From an uncultured Paracoccaceae bacterium (lineage in GTDB: Bacteria > Pseudomonadota > Alphaproteobacteria > Rhodobacterales > Rhodobacteraceae): a stretch of 35,731 nucleotides of DNA. The notes below the pieces were generated by a model. The model ran no database searches and was not told the origin of the DNA. It saw nothing but the letters and a program-made list of their open reading frames with translations. The position numbers and the translations under genes were made by a program. Shown here in pieces: positions 25,959 through 33,660 of the stretch (its first letter is position 1; every line of letters begins with the position of its first letter). The DNA lies in NCBI GenBank assembly GCA_913060475.1, contig CAJXSD010000022.1, positions 1 to 35,731 of the forward strand, read 5' to 3'.

Positions 25959-26777
25959 CTATCCCTCGGCATAGGGTTGCAAAAAAGAAAGTGCCTGTTG
26001 ATGCAATGTCGCATTGGCCGCCGCGATAATTTGGCCGCCTTGATGCGCGGAGGCGCCTGACCAATTGGTCACAATCCCGCCGGCCGCCTGAATGACAGCA
26101 ATCGGTGCCTGGACATCGTAGGCGTTCAACCCCGCCTCGATCACCAGATCAATATGCCCCGCCGCAAGCAGGGCATAGGCATAGCAGTCCAATCCATAGC
26201 GTACCAGTTTGCACCGCTCGGCTACCTGATCAAAGGCCTGTTTTTCGTCACGCGTTCCGATTTCGGGAAAGGTGCTGCACAAAATCGCGTCATCCAGTTT
26301 TTGCCGCTGTGATGTGGTTAAATTGACATGGCCCTGACCCCAATGCAGGGCCGCCCGATCCGCATAGCCCACAAACCGTTCACCAATGTAGGGCTGATCA
26401 ATCATGCCAAACACGGGGCCCTGTTGGTCATGTTCCAAGGCAATCAACACCCCCCAAGTTGGCGCACCACACAAAAATGCGCGCGTCCCGTCAATGGGAT
26501 CCAGAACCCAGCGAAACGGCGACGTTCCGGATGTTGCCGCAAATTCTTCGCCCAAAATGGCATCCATCGGGCGGCGATGGGCCAGCACAGCCCGCATGGC
26601 CTGTTCTGCGGCACGATCCGCTTGGGTCACTGGATCGAACCCTTGGGCCAATTTATTATCCGCGTTCAAGACAGGCGATCGAAACAACGGCAAAATGGCC
26701 GCGCGGGCAGCGTCGGCCATTTCATGTGCAACCTCTAAAATATCGGCGTATTCAGACTGCGATATGTGATGTGACAT
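25959..26777 (-). CDS. hisN: Inositol monophosphatase-fold histidinol-phosphatase (HisN-like)
   Basis: A 272-residue Mg2+-dependent phosphatase of the IMPase superfamily. The metal-binding set is visible: ILGEEF (Glu), WVLDPIDGTRAF (Asp, Asp) and NAYDVQAPIAVIQAAGG (Asp). The YDVQA form of the last motif, with FDPVTQADRAAE near the N-terminus, resembles the HisN-type histidinol-phosphatases more than inositol or sulfur (CysQ) enzymes. It would supply the L-histidinol step of histidine synthesis; specificity is inferred. It lies between the XRE gene and the 8-oxoguanine deaminase on one strand. Confidence 0.85.
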   Translation of the reverse strand: MSHHISQSEYADILEVAHEMADAARAAILPLFRSPVLNADNKLAQGFDPVTQADRAAEQAMRAVLAHRRPMDAILGEEFAATSGTSPFRWVLDPIDGTRAFLCGAPTWGVLIALEHDQQGPVFGMIDQPYIGERFVGYADRAALHWGQGHVNLTTSQRQKLDDAILCSTFPEIGTRDEKQAFDQVAERCKLVRYGLDCYAYALLAAGHIDLVIEAGLNAYDVQAPIAVIQAAGGIVTNWSGASAHQGGQIIAAANATLHQQALSFLQPYAEG

Positions 26778-26826
26778 TCTGCCCCCATTTCTTTCACATG
26801 AGGGCTAAGGCACGGATCACGAAAAA

Positions 26827-27195
26827 TCAAGCGACATCGCTAAGAACGCGTGCCAAATCAAACAAGCGGCGGCGTTGATTTTCAGGGATCGCGTAATAGG
26901 ACCGGATCAGGTCCAATGCCTCTTTGTCGGCCATGATATCTGTGGGGGCCTCTGCTGCCTCTGTCCCCTCGACCTGATCTTCGATCCCTTCAAAGAAGAA
27001 GCTGATCGACACCTGCAGGGCCCGCGAAATATCCCACAAACGCGACGCGCTGACGCGGTTCGCACCGGTTTCATATTTCTGGATTTGCTGGAATTTGATG
27101 CCTACTTGCTCTGCCAATTGCTGTTGGGTCATTCCAACCAACCAGCGACGGTGGCGGATGCGTTTTCCAACATGCACATCAACGGGATGGGTCAT
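26827..27195 (-). CDS. XRE-family helix-turn-helix regulator
   Basis: A 122-residue regulator with an N-terminal HTH_XRE domain (about residues 10-70), including VGKRIRHRRWLVGMTQQQLA and KFQQIQKYETGANRVSASRL. The C-terminus is a short helical tail (ALDLIRSYYAIPENQRRRLFD). Small proteins of this kind are widespread in alphaproteobacteria. ATG 27195 has AAAGGA upstream; a longer frame to 27273 adds only unsupported sequence. The hisN-like gene follows 49 bases downstream, so it may head that operon, but no target can be named. Confidence 0.9.
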   Translation of the reverse strand: MTHPVDVHVGKRIRHRRWLVGMTQQQLAEQVGIKFQQIQKYETGANRVSASRLWDISRALQVSISFFFEGIEDQVEGTEAAEAPTDIMADKEALDLIRSYYAIPENQRRRLFDLARVLSDVA

Positions 27196-27390
27196 TTTTA
27201 TTGTCCTTTGTCGTTGTCCGCATCTTAGGCGGGAAATAATTACCAAACAGTTACAAACAACCGCGCGATACATCGCAGGTCATTCGCCAAGCCTAGAACA
27301 CACTCGTCAACTGTTACTCAACCACATGCAGTATAACACAGACTTCAAACGTTAAACGAATACTAAAACGTATAGGTTCAATCGCAAGAA

Positions 27391-27409
27391 GTGTAGCCGG
27401 CATCTACAC
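27391..27409. promoter_or_regulatory. Dyad GTGTAG-N7-CTACAC
   Basis: Perfect 6-base arms (27391-27396 and 27404-27409) lie about 36 bases upstream of the -35 element of the quinone oxidoreductase promoter. The position and symmetry suit an activator or repressor site; the binding protein is unknown. Confidence 0.35.
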
Positions 27410-27444
27410 CTGAGGTTGCGGTGATATCAAATTTGCACCATAGA

Positions 27445-27473
27445 TTGACACAAAACAAACCCCAATTTACGAT
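27445..27473 (+). promoter_or_regulatory. Sigma-70-type promoter of the quinone oxidoreductase gene
   Basis: TTGACA at 27445-27450 is a perfect -35. After a 17-base spacer TACGAT (27468-27473) is a 4/6 match to the -10. Transcription would begin near 27480, leaving a short leader with AGAGG before ATG 27495. Confidence 0.6.
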
Positions 27474-27494
27474 CTGTCACAAAAAGAGGCACCC

Positions 27495-28454
27495 ATGCAA
27501 GCTTATCGCGTTTCATCCTTTGACAGATCCCCCAAATTGGAAACACTCAACCCACCGCAGCCCCAATGTGGTGAGGTTCGGATCCAAATCAAGGCCTGCG
27601 GTCTGAATTTTGCCGATATTTTGATGCAAGATGGCACCTATCAGGATACACCGCCCCCACCCTTTACCCTAGGGATGGAGGTGGCCGGCGTGGTTGACGC
27701 ATTGGGGCCAGACACCGATGGCCCCGCCCCCGGCACGCGCGTTGCCGTATTTGGCGGTCAGGGTGGTTTGGCGGAACTGGGCTGTTTTGATGTCAACCGA
27801 TGCGTTGTTATTCCGGATGCAATGTCGTTTCAGGACGCGGCCGCATTTCAAATCGCCTATGGAACCAGCCATGTGGCCCTAGAATATCGGGCCAAATTAC
27901 AGGCGGGTGAAACCCTGTTGGTTTTGGGTGCGGCCGGCGGTGTTGGCCTGACAGCGGTTGAATTGGGCAAATTGATGGGCGCGCGCGTGATTGCCGTCGC
28001 GCGGGGGGCCGATAAACTGGCCATTGCGAAACAGGCCGGCGCGGATCACGTGGTTGACGCAACCCAAGAGGACCTGTTGGCGCAGCTTAAGGCATTGGGC
28101 GGTGTCGACGTCGTCTATGATCCCGTAGGGGGCGACCAGTTCAAAGCCGCCTTTCGCGCCTGTCGACCCGAAGCGCGCATGATTATCATCGGATTTGCCA
28201 GCGGGTCAGTTCCCCAAATTCCTGCAAACCACCTGTTGGTCAAAAATATTACGGTCGAGGGGTTTTATTGGGGGGGATACCTGAAATTCAAACCCCAGGT
28301 TATCACCGACAGTTTAGCCAAGCTGACCGGATGGTACCAAGAGGGAAAATTAACCCCCCACATCAGCGCAACATTCCCATTGAATGAGGCACAAAAGGGG
28401 TTGGATTTGCTAAAGGCCCGTAAATCAACTGGCAAAGTGGTGATTACCATCTAA
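27495..28454 (+). CDS. NADPH:quinone oxidoreductase-type MDR protein
   Basis: A 319-residue medium-chain dehydrogenase/reductase of the zeta-crystallin/quinone oxidoreductase type. The N-terminal GroES-like domain contains ACGLNFADILMQDGTY and FTLGMEVAGVV; the Rossmann part contains LVLGAAGGVGLTAVELGKLMG (nucleotide-binding GAAGGVG, about residues 145-151). Structural zinc cysteines are missing, as usual for this branch. It would reduce quinones or enones with NADPH; the physiological substrate is unknown. Some members act as acryloyl-CoA reductases, so that cannot be excluded. Confidence 0.9.
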   Translation: MQAYRVSSFDRSPKLETLNPPQPQCGEVRIQIKACGLNFADILMQDGTYQDTPPPPFTLGMEVAGVVDALGPDTDGPAPGTRVAVFGGQGGLAELGCFDVNRCVVIPDAMSFQDAAAFQIAYGTSHVALEYRAKLQAGETLLVLGAAGGVGLTAVELGKLMGARVIAVARGADKLAIAKQAGADHVVDATQEDLLAQLKALGGVDVVYDPVGGDQFKAAFRACRPEARMIIIGFASGSVPQIPANHLLVKNITVEGFYWGGYLKFKPQVITDSLAKLTGWYQEGKLTPHISATFPLNEAQKGLDLLKARKSTGKVVITI

Positions 28455-28501
28455 TGCGCACAAAAATTTGATGAAAGTTTCGAAAAATCGTGACAAAATA
28501 A

Positions 28502-28530
28502 CTTGAATACTGGGATCACATTCCCAATAT
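28502..28530 (+). promoter_or_regulatory. Heat-shock (RpoH/sigma-32)-like promoter
   Basis: CTTGAA (28502-28507), a 15-base spacer, and CCCAATAT (28523-28530) match the sigma-32 consensus (CTTGAA, CCCCATnT) with one mismatch. Transcription would begin near 28537, 40 bases before the BI-1 gene. The first of two dyads overlaps the promoter. Confidence 0.5.
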
Positions 28531-28559
28531 CAGTGGCAGTATGGGAAGTCGGCTTCCCA
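28511..28559. repeat. Two TGGGA/TCCCA dyads upstream of the BI-1 gene
   Basis: TGGGA-N6-TCCCA (28511-28526) and TGGGAA-N6-TTCCCA (28542-28559) begin 31 bases apart, about three helical turns. The first overlaps the -10 of the heat-shock-like promoter; the second would lie in the leader RNA as a hairpin just before the GGAGG ribosome binding site (28567-28571). They could be tandem operators or RNA structures. Confidence 0.5.
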
Positions 28560-28576
28560 AATAATCGGAGGCTTAT

Positions 28577-29353
28577 ATGGCACAATTTGAATCATTACGG
28601 TCCGCAGCAGGCGCCCGCGCCGCACGGATTGATGAGGGTCTGCGCGCCCACATGAATAAAGTATACGGCACAATGTCGGTCGGTCTGATTATCACCGCAC
28701 TGGCAGCATGGGCCCTGGCCGGATTGGCCGTGACAACAGACCCTGCAAGCGCCGCCGCGCAGATGCAAAACGGTACATTGCTGACCGGTCTGGGGGTTGC
28801 ATTATACACATCCCCGTTGAAATGGGTGGTGATGTTGGCCCCGCTGGGTATGGTATTCGCCTTTGGCGCCGTTGCACAGCGGACATCTGCCGCGGGTGCA
28901 CAGCTGTTTTTCTATGTCTATGCGGCATTGATGGGCGCGTCTCTTAGCTCGATCTTTTTGGTCTATACATCGTTTTCGATCGTGCAGACATTCTTGATCA
29001 CAGCCATCGCCTTTGCTGGGTTGTCATTGTGGGGATACACCACCAAGAAAGACATTTCAGGTTGGGGTGCGTTTTTGATCATGGGTGTGATCGGTCTGGT
29101 GGTTGCATCGATCGTAAACATTTTCTTGGGCTCGCCTGCGATACATTTCGCGATTTCCGCTTTGGGTGTTTTGATCTTTGCAGGTCTGACCGCCTATGAC
29201 ACGCAAAATATCAAAACCACTTACATCGCGCATGCGCAGCACGGCGATGTGGCCTGGTTGGAAAAATCGGCAATCTTTGGTGCGTTGCAACTGTATCTGG
29301 ATTTTGTGAACCTGTTCATGTTCTTGCTGCAGTTTTTGGGCAACCGAGAATAA
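28577..29353 (+). CDS. Bax inhibitor-1 / YccA family membrane protein
   Basis: A 258-residue protein with seven membrane segments after a soluble N-terminus of about 45 residues (includes RIDEGLRAHMNKVYGTMSVG, the BI-1 start signature). The C-terminal segment LTAYDTQNIKTTYI carries the conserved Asp of the pH-sensing di-aspartyl latch; a second Asp lies in LYLDFVNLFMFLLQ. Bacterial YccA associates with the FtsH protease and BsYetJ conducts calcium, so a role in membrane protein quality control or ion leak is likely. ATG 28577 has GGAGG six bases upstream. A terminator follows. Confidence 0.94.
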   Translation: MAQFESLRSAAGARAARIDEGLRAHMNKVYGTMSVGLIITALAAWALAGLAVTTDPASAAAQMQNGTLLTGLGVALYTSPLKWVVMLAPLGMVFAFGAVAQRTSAAGAQLFFYVYAALMGASLSSIFLVYTSFSIVQTFLITAIAFAGLSLWGYTTKKDISGWGAFLIMGVIGLVVASIVNIFLGSPAIHFAISALGVLIFAGLTAYDTQNIKTTYIAHAQHGDVAWLEKSAIFGALQLYLDFVNLFMFLLQFLGNRE

Positions 29354-29389
29354 GACCGAGCCAGATATAAGGCACCATATGAGAGAAAA

Positions 29390-29420
29390 AGGGGGCGCAG
29401 TTTGCGGCCCCTAATTTTTT
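29390..29420 (+). terminator. Rho-independent terminator after the BI-1 gene
   Basis: A GC-rich imperfect stem (AGGGG-GCGC against GCG-CCCCT) around a short loop is followed by AATTTTTT. It starts 36 bases after the BI-1 stop. Confidence 0.75.
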
Positions 29421-29462
29421 GTATGATTTGGTTTTTAGGGCGGTTTTTGGGGCGTTGCCCCC

Positions 29463-29519
29463 TTGTTCAAAATTAGAATTTTGAACAATTCCCCCAGAGT
29501 ATTTTAGCAAAACTGAAAT
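29463..29519 (+). repeat. Composite intergenic repeat, copy 2
   Basis: A perfect inverted repeat with 12-base arms (TTGTTCAAAATT 29463-29474 and its complement 29477-29488) and a 2-base centre is followed after 8 bases by a GAGTATTTT 23-mer (29497-29519). That 23-mer differs from copies 1 and 3 at four positions. A small GGGGC/GCCCC hairpin (29449-29461) precedes it. Confidence 0.7.
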
Positions 29520-29525
29520 AAAAAA

Positions 29526-29544
29526 GCCGCGTGTGATACGCGGC
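29526..29544 (-). terminator. Rho-independent terminator after rpmG
   Basis: GCCGCGT (29526-29532) pairs with ACGCGGC (29538-29544) around a 5-base loop; on the minus strand it runs into TTTTTTATTT. It lies 25 bases beyond the L33 stop. Confidence 0.85.
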
Positions 29545-29569
29545 CTTTTGTATTGGATATCAAGTTGAT

Positions 29570-29737
29570 TTACTTGATTTTGCCTTCTTTGTATTCGACG
29601 TGTTTACGAACAACGGGGTCATATTTACGCACAACCATTTTTTCGGTCATGGTGCGCGCGTTTTTCTTGGTCACGTAGAAGTGGCCAGTGCCCGCGGTCG
29701 AGTTCAGGCGGATTTTAATCGTGGTTGGCTTCGCCAT
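29570..29737 (-). CDS. rpmG: 50S ribosomal protein L33
   Basis: A 55-residue protein that I translated directly: it starts [20 protein letters not shown], continues with [20 protein letters not shown], and ends VEYKEGKIK. This is full-length L33 of the type without the four zinc-binding cysteines, so it does not depend on zinc. ATG 29737 has AGGAGA upstream, and a small hairpin (GCGGGC 29753-29758, GCCCGC 29768-29773) stands in the leader. It is followed by a terminator and lies downstream of rnpB on the same strand. Confidence 0.97.
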   Translation of the reverse strand: MAKPTTIKIRLNSTAGTGHFYVTKKNARTMTEKMVVRKYDPVVRKHVEYKEGKIK

Positions 29738-29850
29738 TTTACATCTCCTGCGGCGGGCGATGAGGTTGCCCGCGAATTCCTATGAGCCATGCCTTTTAAC
29801 GGAGATCGCGTCCGAGTCAACAGGCATTCGGTTATTTTCAGACAAAAATA

Positions 29851-30246
29851 TGCGCGGTGGGCCTATAAGCCGGATTCTGTCCAGAGGTTGCCCCCTTGGA
29901 TGACCATTCATCTTGGCCTGCAATTGCTTGCGGGCCTCTAGCTGCCAACCCGGACCTTTCGATCAAAGCAATCGTGCAGTGATATCGGTTGCCCGATCAA
30001 ACCTGCGCAAGGTCCCTATTTGGCATTGCTCCTGGTGGGGCTTGCCATGCGGGATCTGTTGCCAGATCCCCGGTGGGCTCTTACTCCACCGTTTCACCCT
30101 TACCTGCGTGGACCGCAGGCGGTTTCATTTCTGTGGCGCTTTCCGTCGGGTTGCCCCGCCCAGGCGTTACCTGGCACCAATGCTTTGAGGAGTCCGGACT
30201 TTCCTCGGGTGCGGTGCACCCGCGGTCATCCAGCCCACCGCGCGTT
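29851..30246 (-). ncRNA. rnpB: RNase P RNA, bacterial class A
   Basis: Read on the minus strand this stretch has the conserved RNase P elements in order: GAGGAAAGTCCGGACTCC near the 5' end, GGTAAGGGTGAAACGGTG, GGTGGAGTAAGAGCCCACC, and the 3' element ACAGAATCCGGCTTATAGG. The two ends pair as helix P1 (GCGCGGTGGGC with GCCCACCGCGC), which fixes the limits to within a few bases. The length of about 396 is normal. A T run follows the 3' end. It processes tRNA 5' ends with the RnpA protein. Its promoter must lie within the 3' end of the amidase gene, 30 bases upstream. Confidence 0.97.
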
Positions 30247-30274
30247 GCCGCAGTACGGGCAACGGCGCACGCCG

Positions 30275-30946
30275 TCAACCATTGATTTTTCTGGCAAGGT
30301 CATTGACAAGTCGGCAATCCGCAGTCTCAAGCGGCCCGTGGCGCATCGGAGCATAGTGTAAGCGCACGGCCGCCAGCACCGCATCAAGACCCGCTGATCG
30401 ATCATAGCCGATCATGGCTGCGTGATCCATGAAATGAGCACAGTCCAGAGCTACGTCAATCGCAGCATCGCAGGGCCAAAGACCAAATCCCGCCCGAGAA
30501 AGCCCCCGCCAATCAAAGCGCGGACCAGGGTCCGTTTTACGCCCGATAGATACATCAGAATGGCCCCATATCTGGTGGCGATCAATGTCATAGCGGGCGC
30601 ACAGGTTGCCAAGCAATTGCTGCAATGCCGCCATCTGTGCCGCCGGATAGGGATGGTTGCCCAGATTGCATAGCTCGATCCCGATCGAGACTGAATTAAT
30701 ATCGCATTCGCCAGCCCAGAACGATTTTCCAGCATGCCATGCGCGCATATTCGGGTGGACCAGTTCAAACACCTGGCCCGATTGGTCGATGAGATAATGC
30801 GCCGACACCTCGAATTCGGGCGCGCACAACCGATGCAGGGCTGCAGCGGCGCTGTCCATAGCCGTGTAGTGCAATACGATCATATGCGGCACGCCTGCCC
30901 CACGCCGTTCGGTGAAATTGGGCGATGCGTGCCGGATTACATTCAT
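30275..30946 (-). CDS. N-acetylmuramoyl-L-alanine amidase (AmiD/AmpD-like)
   Basis: A 223-residue Amidase_2 protein. Zinc-site elements are MIVLHYTAMDS (His), the Glu in SIGIELCNLG and GHSDVSIGRKTDPGPRFDW (His and Asp/Cys-type ligand region). About 70 residues beyond the catalytic domain contain MIGYDRSAGLDAVLAAVRLH, a helical peptidoglycan-binding-like tail seen in AmiD. No signal peptide is seen, so it would act on cytosolic anhydro-muropeptides during recycling like AmpD, unless exported otherwise. ATG 30946 overlaps the stop of the Excalibur lipoprotein gene by four bases. Confidence 0.9.
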   Translation of the reverse strand: MNVIRHASPNFTERRGAGVPHMIVLHYTAMDSAAAALHRLCAPEFEVSAHYLIDQSGQVFELVHPNMRAWHAGKSFWAGECDINSVSIGIELCNLGNHPYPAAQMAALQQLLGNLCARYDIDRHQIWGHSDVSIGRKTDPGPRFDWRGLSRAGFGLWPCDAAIDVALDCAHFMDHAAMIGYDRSAGLDAVLAAVRLHYAPMRHGPLETADCRLVNDLARKING

Positions 30947-31593
30947 TCAGATGCGGATTGGGACGATTGAATGGCACGCCGAAATGGGCGCGGATCCCAG
31001 TAACAGGCATATCCATCGCCGTCGGGGTCCAAACCACGCCCATCCTTTTCCGGGCCACCTGCAGCTAAAAATGCCTCTTGCGCGGCGGCGTCGGATGAAA
31101 ATTTCGCGCAATTGCGATCAAAGCGTGCCTGGGTCGCGAAAATACCCCGTTTATACAAGGGTTCGCCCAAAGGATTATTGGTTTGCAAGGCATAGGCCAC
31201 AATATTGGGGATTTGCGAACCGGGTCTGCGCGGTACGGCTGTGGGTTCAATGACCTGATACAGGGCGCGGTTGCGTTCCAGACGCTCTGCATCGCTTTCA
31301 ATTGTTTGACGGTCCGCCACGGCATCAAAACTTTGTTCATCGGACAGACCGGGGTTATTAAACCTGGTCGTTGTTGCCGCAGTGTCTGCGGTAATCGCAG
31401 GCGTTTCGGTCTGTTCCTGACTGATCACGGGCCCCATGTCCAAGGCTTGTTCAGACACCGGTTGTGGGGCGGGCAGGCCCTGCAGTTGCGCATCACGCAA
31501 ACGATCATCCATCTGTGACGTATAGCTGTCGTTGGGGGCTGCCGCACAGCCCGCCAATGTCAGGATGACCAATCCAATGATCCGTTTTTGCAT
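30943..31593 (-). CDS. Excalibur-domain lipoprotein
   Basis: A 216-residue protein with a lipoprotein signal (lipobox LAGC, Cys at residue 16). A long low-complexity middle rich in Gln, Thr, Ala and Asp (about 17-125) follows. The C-terminal domain is close to the Excalibur calcium-binding module: FDRNCAKFSSDAAAQEAFLA, then GRGLDPDGDGYACYWDP, where DPDGDGYAC is the calcium-loop-like segment. It should sit in the membrane facing the periplasm. It lies after gatA (30-base gap) and overlaps the amidase by four bases, so the two are translationally coupled and may act together on the cell wall. Confidence 0.85.
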   Translation of the reverse strand: MQKRIIGLVILTLAGCAAAPNDSYTSQMDDRLRDAQLQGLPAPQPVSEQALDMGPVISQEQTETPAITADTAATTTRFNNPGLSDEQSFDAVADRQTIESDAERLERNRALYQVIEPTAVPRRPGSQIPNIVAYALQTNNPLGEPLYKRGIFATQARFDRNCAKFSSDAAAQEAFLAAGGPEKDGRGLDPDGDGYACYWDPRPFRRAIQSSQSASE

Positions 31594-31623
31594 CGCCTTA
31601 TCCCCTTATGCCTTGGACCGGGT

Positions 31624-33105
31624 TTACCACCACTTTTGTGGTTTGGCTACAAATCCTGCAGCCTGTTCCAAAACATGGGCGGTATTCAGCAAATCGCCCT
31701 CTTCCCATGGACGACCGATCAATTGTAATCCCAGCGGCAAACCCGTGCTATCCAAGCCTGTGGGCACTGATATCCCGGGCAGACCGGCCAAATTCACCGT
31801 GACCGTAAACACATCGTTTAGGTACATTTGCACTGGATCTGCATCAGTCATTTCCCCCAGGCCAAAGGCCGCAGAGGGGGTCGCAGGTGTCAAAATCGCA
31901 TCAACACCGGTGGCAAATACATCCTCGAAATCTTTCTTGATCAATGTACGAACGCGGCGCGCGCGGTTGTAATAGGCGTCATAAAACCCGGCCGATAACA
32001 CATAGGTCCCGATCATGATGCGGCGCTGAACCTCGGGACCGAAGCCTTCAGCGCGGGTTTTTTCGTACATTTCGGTGATGCCATCACCCGCGGCCAATGT
32101 CGCGCGATGACCAAAACGCACCCCATCATAACGGGCCAAATTCGACGATGCCTCGGCAGGCGCAATCACATAGTACGCCGGCAAGGCGTATTTCGTGTGC
32201 GGCAGGCTGATGTCGACAATCTCAGCCCCGGCATCACGCAACATATCCGCCCCTTGGGACCACAGCGCCTCAATCTCAGCAGGCATACCCTCCATTCGGT
32301 ATTCTTTGGGAATGCCAATTTTTTTACCGCGGATATCACCCGTCAACATCGCCTCAAAATTCGGAACAGGTAAATCGGCGCTGGTGCTGTCTTTGGGATC
32401 ATGACCACACATCGCCTCTAACATGATGGCAGAATCGCGCACCGTTTTCGTCATAGGCCCTGCCTGATCTAACGACGATGCAAAGGCGACAACCCCCCAA
32501 CGCGAACACCGGCCATAGGTGGGCTTGATCCCCACAATACCGGTAAACGCTGCGGGCTGGCGAATGGAACCACCCGTGTCTGTCCCGGTTGCGGCCAAAC
32601 ACAAATCCGCCGCAACGGCCGCTGCCGATCCCCCCGACGATCCACCAGGCGTCAAGGCACGGTCATCCACTTTCCAAGGGTTAATTGCATTTCCGTAAAC
32701 AGATGTCTCATTGGAACTGCCCATGGCGAATTCGTCCATGTTCAGTTTGCCCAACATCACGGTCCCTGCATCCAACAGGTTCTGGCTGACCGTACTTTCG
32801 TATTCGGGTTTGAAACCCTGCAAAATGCGACTTGCCGCTTGGCTATCGACGCCCTTGGTGCAAAACAGATCCTTAATCCCCAGGGGAATACCACACATGT
32901 CCGGCGCATCGCCCGCTGCCAGCCGTGCATCTGCAGCCTGCGCCTGTGACATGGCCAAGTCATGCGTTTTATGCACAAAGGCACCCAAGGCATCCGCACC
33001 ATCAATCGCAGACAAACAGCTTTGCGTCAGCTCTTGCGATGTGATTTCCTTGGCACGCAGCTGATCGCGGGCCTCGGCAATTGTCAATTTATTCAAATCG
33101 CTCAT
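31624..33105 (-). CDS. gatA: Asp-tRNA(Asn)/Glu-tRNA(Gln) amidotransferase subunit A
   Basis: A 493-residue amidase-signature enzyme. The Ser-cisSer-Lys triad is visible: Lys in [11 protein letters not shown], Ser in [20 protein letters not shown], and Ser in [13 protein letters not shown]. It releases ammonia from glutamine and passes it to GatB to amidate mischarged tRNA, so this organism makes Gln-tRNA or Asn-tRNA indirectly. gatB is not in the window. ATG 33105 overlaps the gatC stop by one base (TAATG). Confidence 0.97.
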   Translation of the reverse strand: MSDLNKLTIAEARDQLRAKEITSQELTQSCLSAIDGADALGAFVHKTHDLAMSQAQAADARLAAGDAPDMCGIPLGIKDLFCTKGVDSQAASRILQGFKPEYESTVSQNLLDAGTVMLGKLNMDEFAMGSSNETSVYGNAINPWKVDDRALTPGGSSGGSAAAVAADLCLAATGTDTGGSIRQPAAFTGIVGIKPTYGRCSRWGVVAFASSLDQAGPMTKTVRDSAIMLEAMCGHDPKDSTSADLPVPNFEAMLTGDIRGKKIGIPKEYRMEGMPAEIEALWSQGADMLRDAGAEIVDISLPHTKYALPAYYVIAPAEASSNLARYDGVRFGHRATLAAGDGITEMYEKTRAEGFGPEVQRRIMIGTYVLSAGFYDAYYNRARRVRTLIKKDFEDVFATGVDAILTPATPSAAFGLGEMTDADPVQMYLNDVFTVTVNLAGLPGISVPTGLDSTGLPLGLQLIGRPWEEGDLLNTAHVLEQAAGFVAKPQKWW

Positions 33106-33392
33106 TATTCAACCACCTTCGGAACTGCAAAAAATCCTTCACGCGCATCAGGCGCATTTTTCAAAACTTTGCCTTGCTGATTTCCATCTGTCACATCATC
33201 AACACGCCGCTTTAACCGCTGCGGCGTGACGGATGTCATGGGCTCGACCCCCGCAACATCCACCTCATTCAGCTGCTCAATAAATCCAAGAATGTTGTTA
33301 AACTCCTGCGCCAATGCGGGCAGAGCATCTTCCTCTACGCGGATACGCGCCAATTTCGCGACTTTGGCCGCGGTCTCGGTTGTGATCGACAT
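33105..33392 (-). CDS. gatC: Asp-tRNA(Asn)/Glu-tRNA(Gln) amidotransferase subunit C
   Basis: A 95-residue GatC that stabilises the GatA-GatB complex. It starts [20 protein letters not shown] and ends with the family's [17 protein letters not shown]. The start ATG 33392 is preferred over the ATG four codons upstream (33404), because GGAG stands six bases before it and homologues begin at MSI. It heads the gatC - gatA - lipoprotein - amidase operon on the minus strand. Confidence 0.96.
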   Translation of the reverse strand: MSITTETAAKVAKLARIRVEEDALPALAQEFNNILGFIEQLNEVDVAGVEPMTSVTPQRLKRRVDDVTDGNQQGKVLKNAPDAREGFFAVPKVVE

Positions 33393-33504
33393 GTATGGCT
33401 CCATAATTTCTTCACCTCGTTTACCCCTGCCTGCGCCGCGCTGCAAGCATTAGCCACCATAAACTTGCACCCTTTCCGCTGATTTGCCTATTTTCGCGAC
33501 CTGC

Positions 33505-33550
33505 CTTTCATTTTTGTAAAAATACTCACATCGCACCATTGGCCGGCCAA
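33505..33550 (-). repeat. Composite intergenic repeat, copy 3
   Basis: On the minus strand a perfect 12-base palindrome TTGGCCGGCCAA (33539-33550) is followed after 11 bases by the GAGTATTTTT 23-mer (33527 down to 33505), identical to copy 1. It lies about 113 bases upstream of gatC, in the divergent gap with the RidA gene. Confidence 0.7.
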
Positions 33551-33557
33551 ACGACAT

Positions 33558-33587
33558 TTGACATGGTTTTCCAAATACCCCAATGAT
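33558..33587 (+). promoter_or_regulatory. Possible sigma-70 promoter of the RidA-family gene
   Basis: TTGACA (33558-33563) is a perfect -35; AATGAT (33582-33587) after an 18-base spacer is a 4/6 match to the -10. It would give a leader of about 70 bases before ATG 33661. Confidence 0.35.
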
Positions 33588-33660
33588 GTCCGCACAAGCA
33601 CCTGAGATAAAGCCTGTGCAATAATTCATTTTCAAAACCCCCTTCAAATAGGAGAGTGCA

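Noticed and set aside
27247..27318. Repeated GTTAC motifs upstream of the XRE gene as operator half-sites
   Set aside because: Only two short, unevenly placed copies; too little to distinguish from chance.
29913..30361. Several open frames on both strands between rpmG and the amidase
   Set aside because: They are explained by the RNase P RNA gene; none has a ribosome binding site or recognisable protein family.
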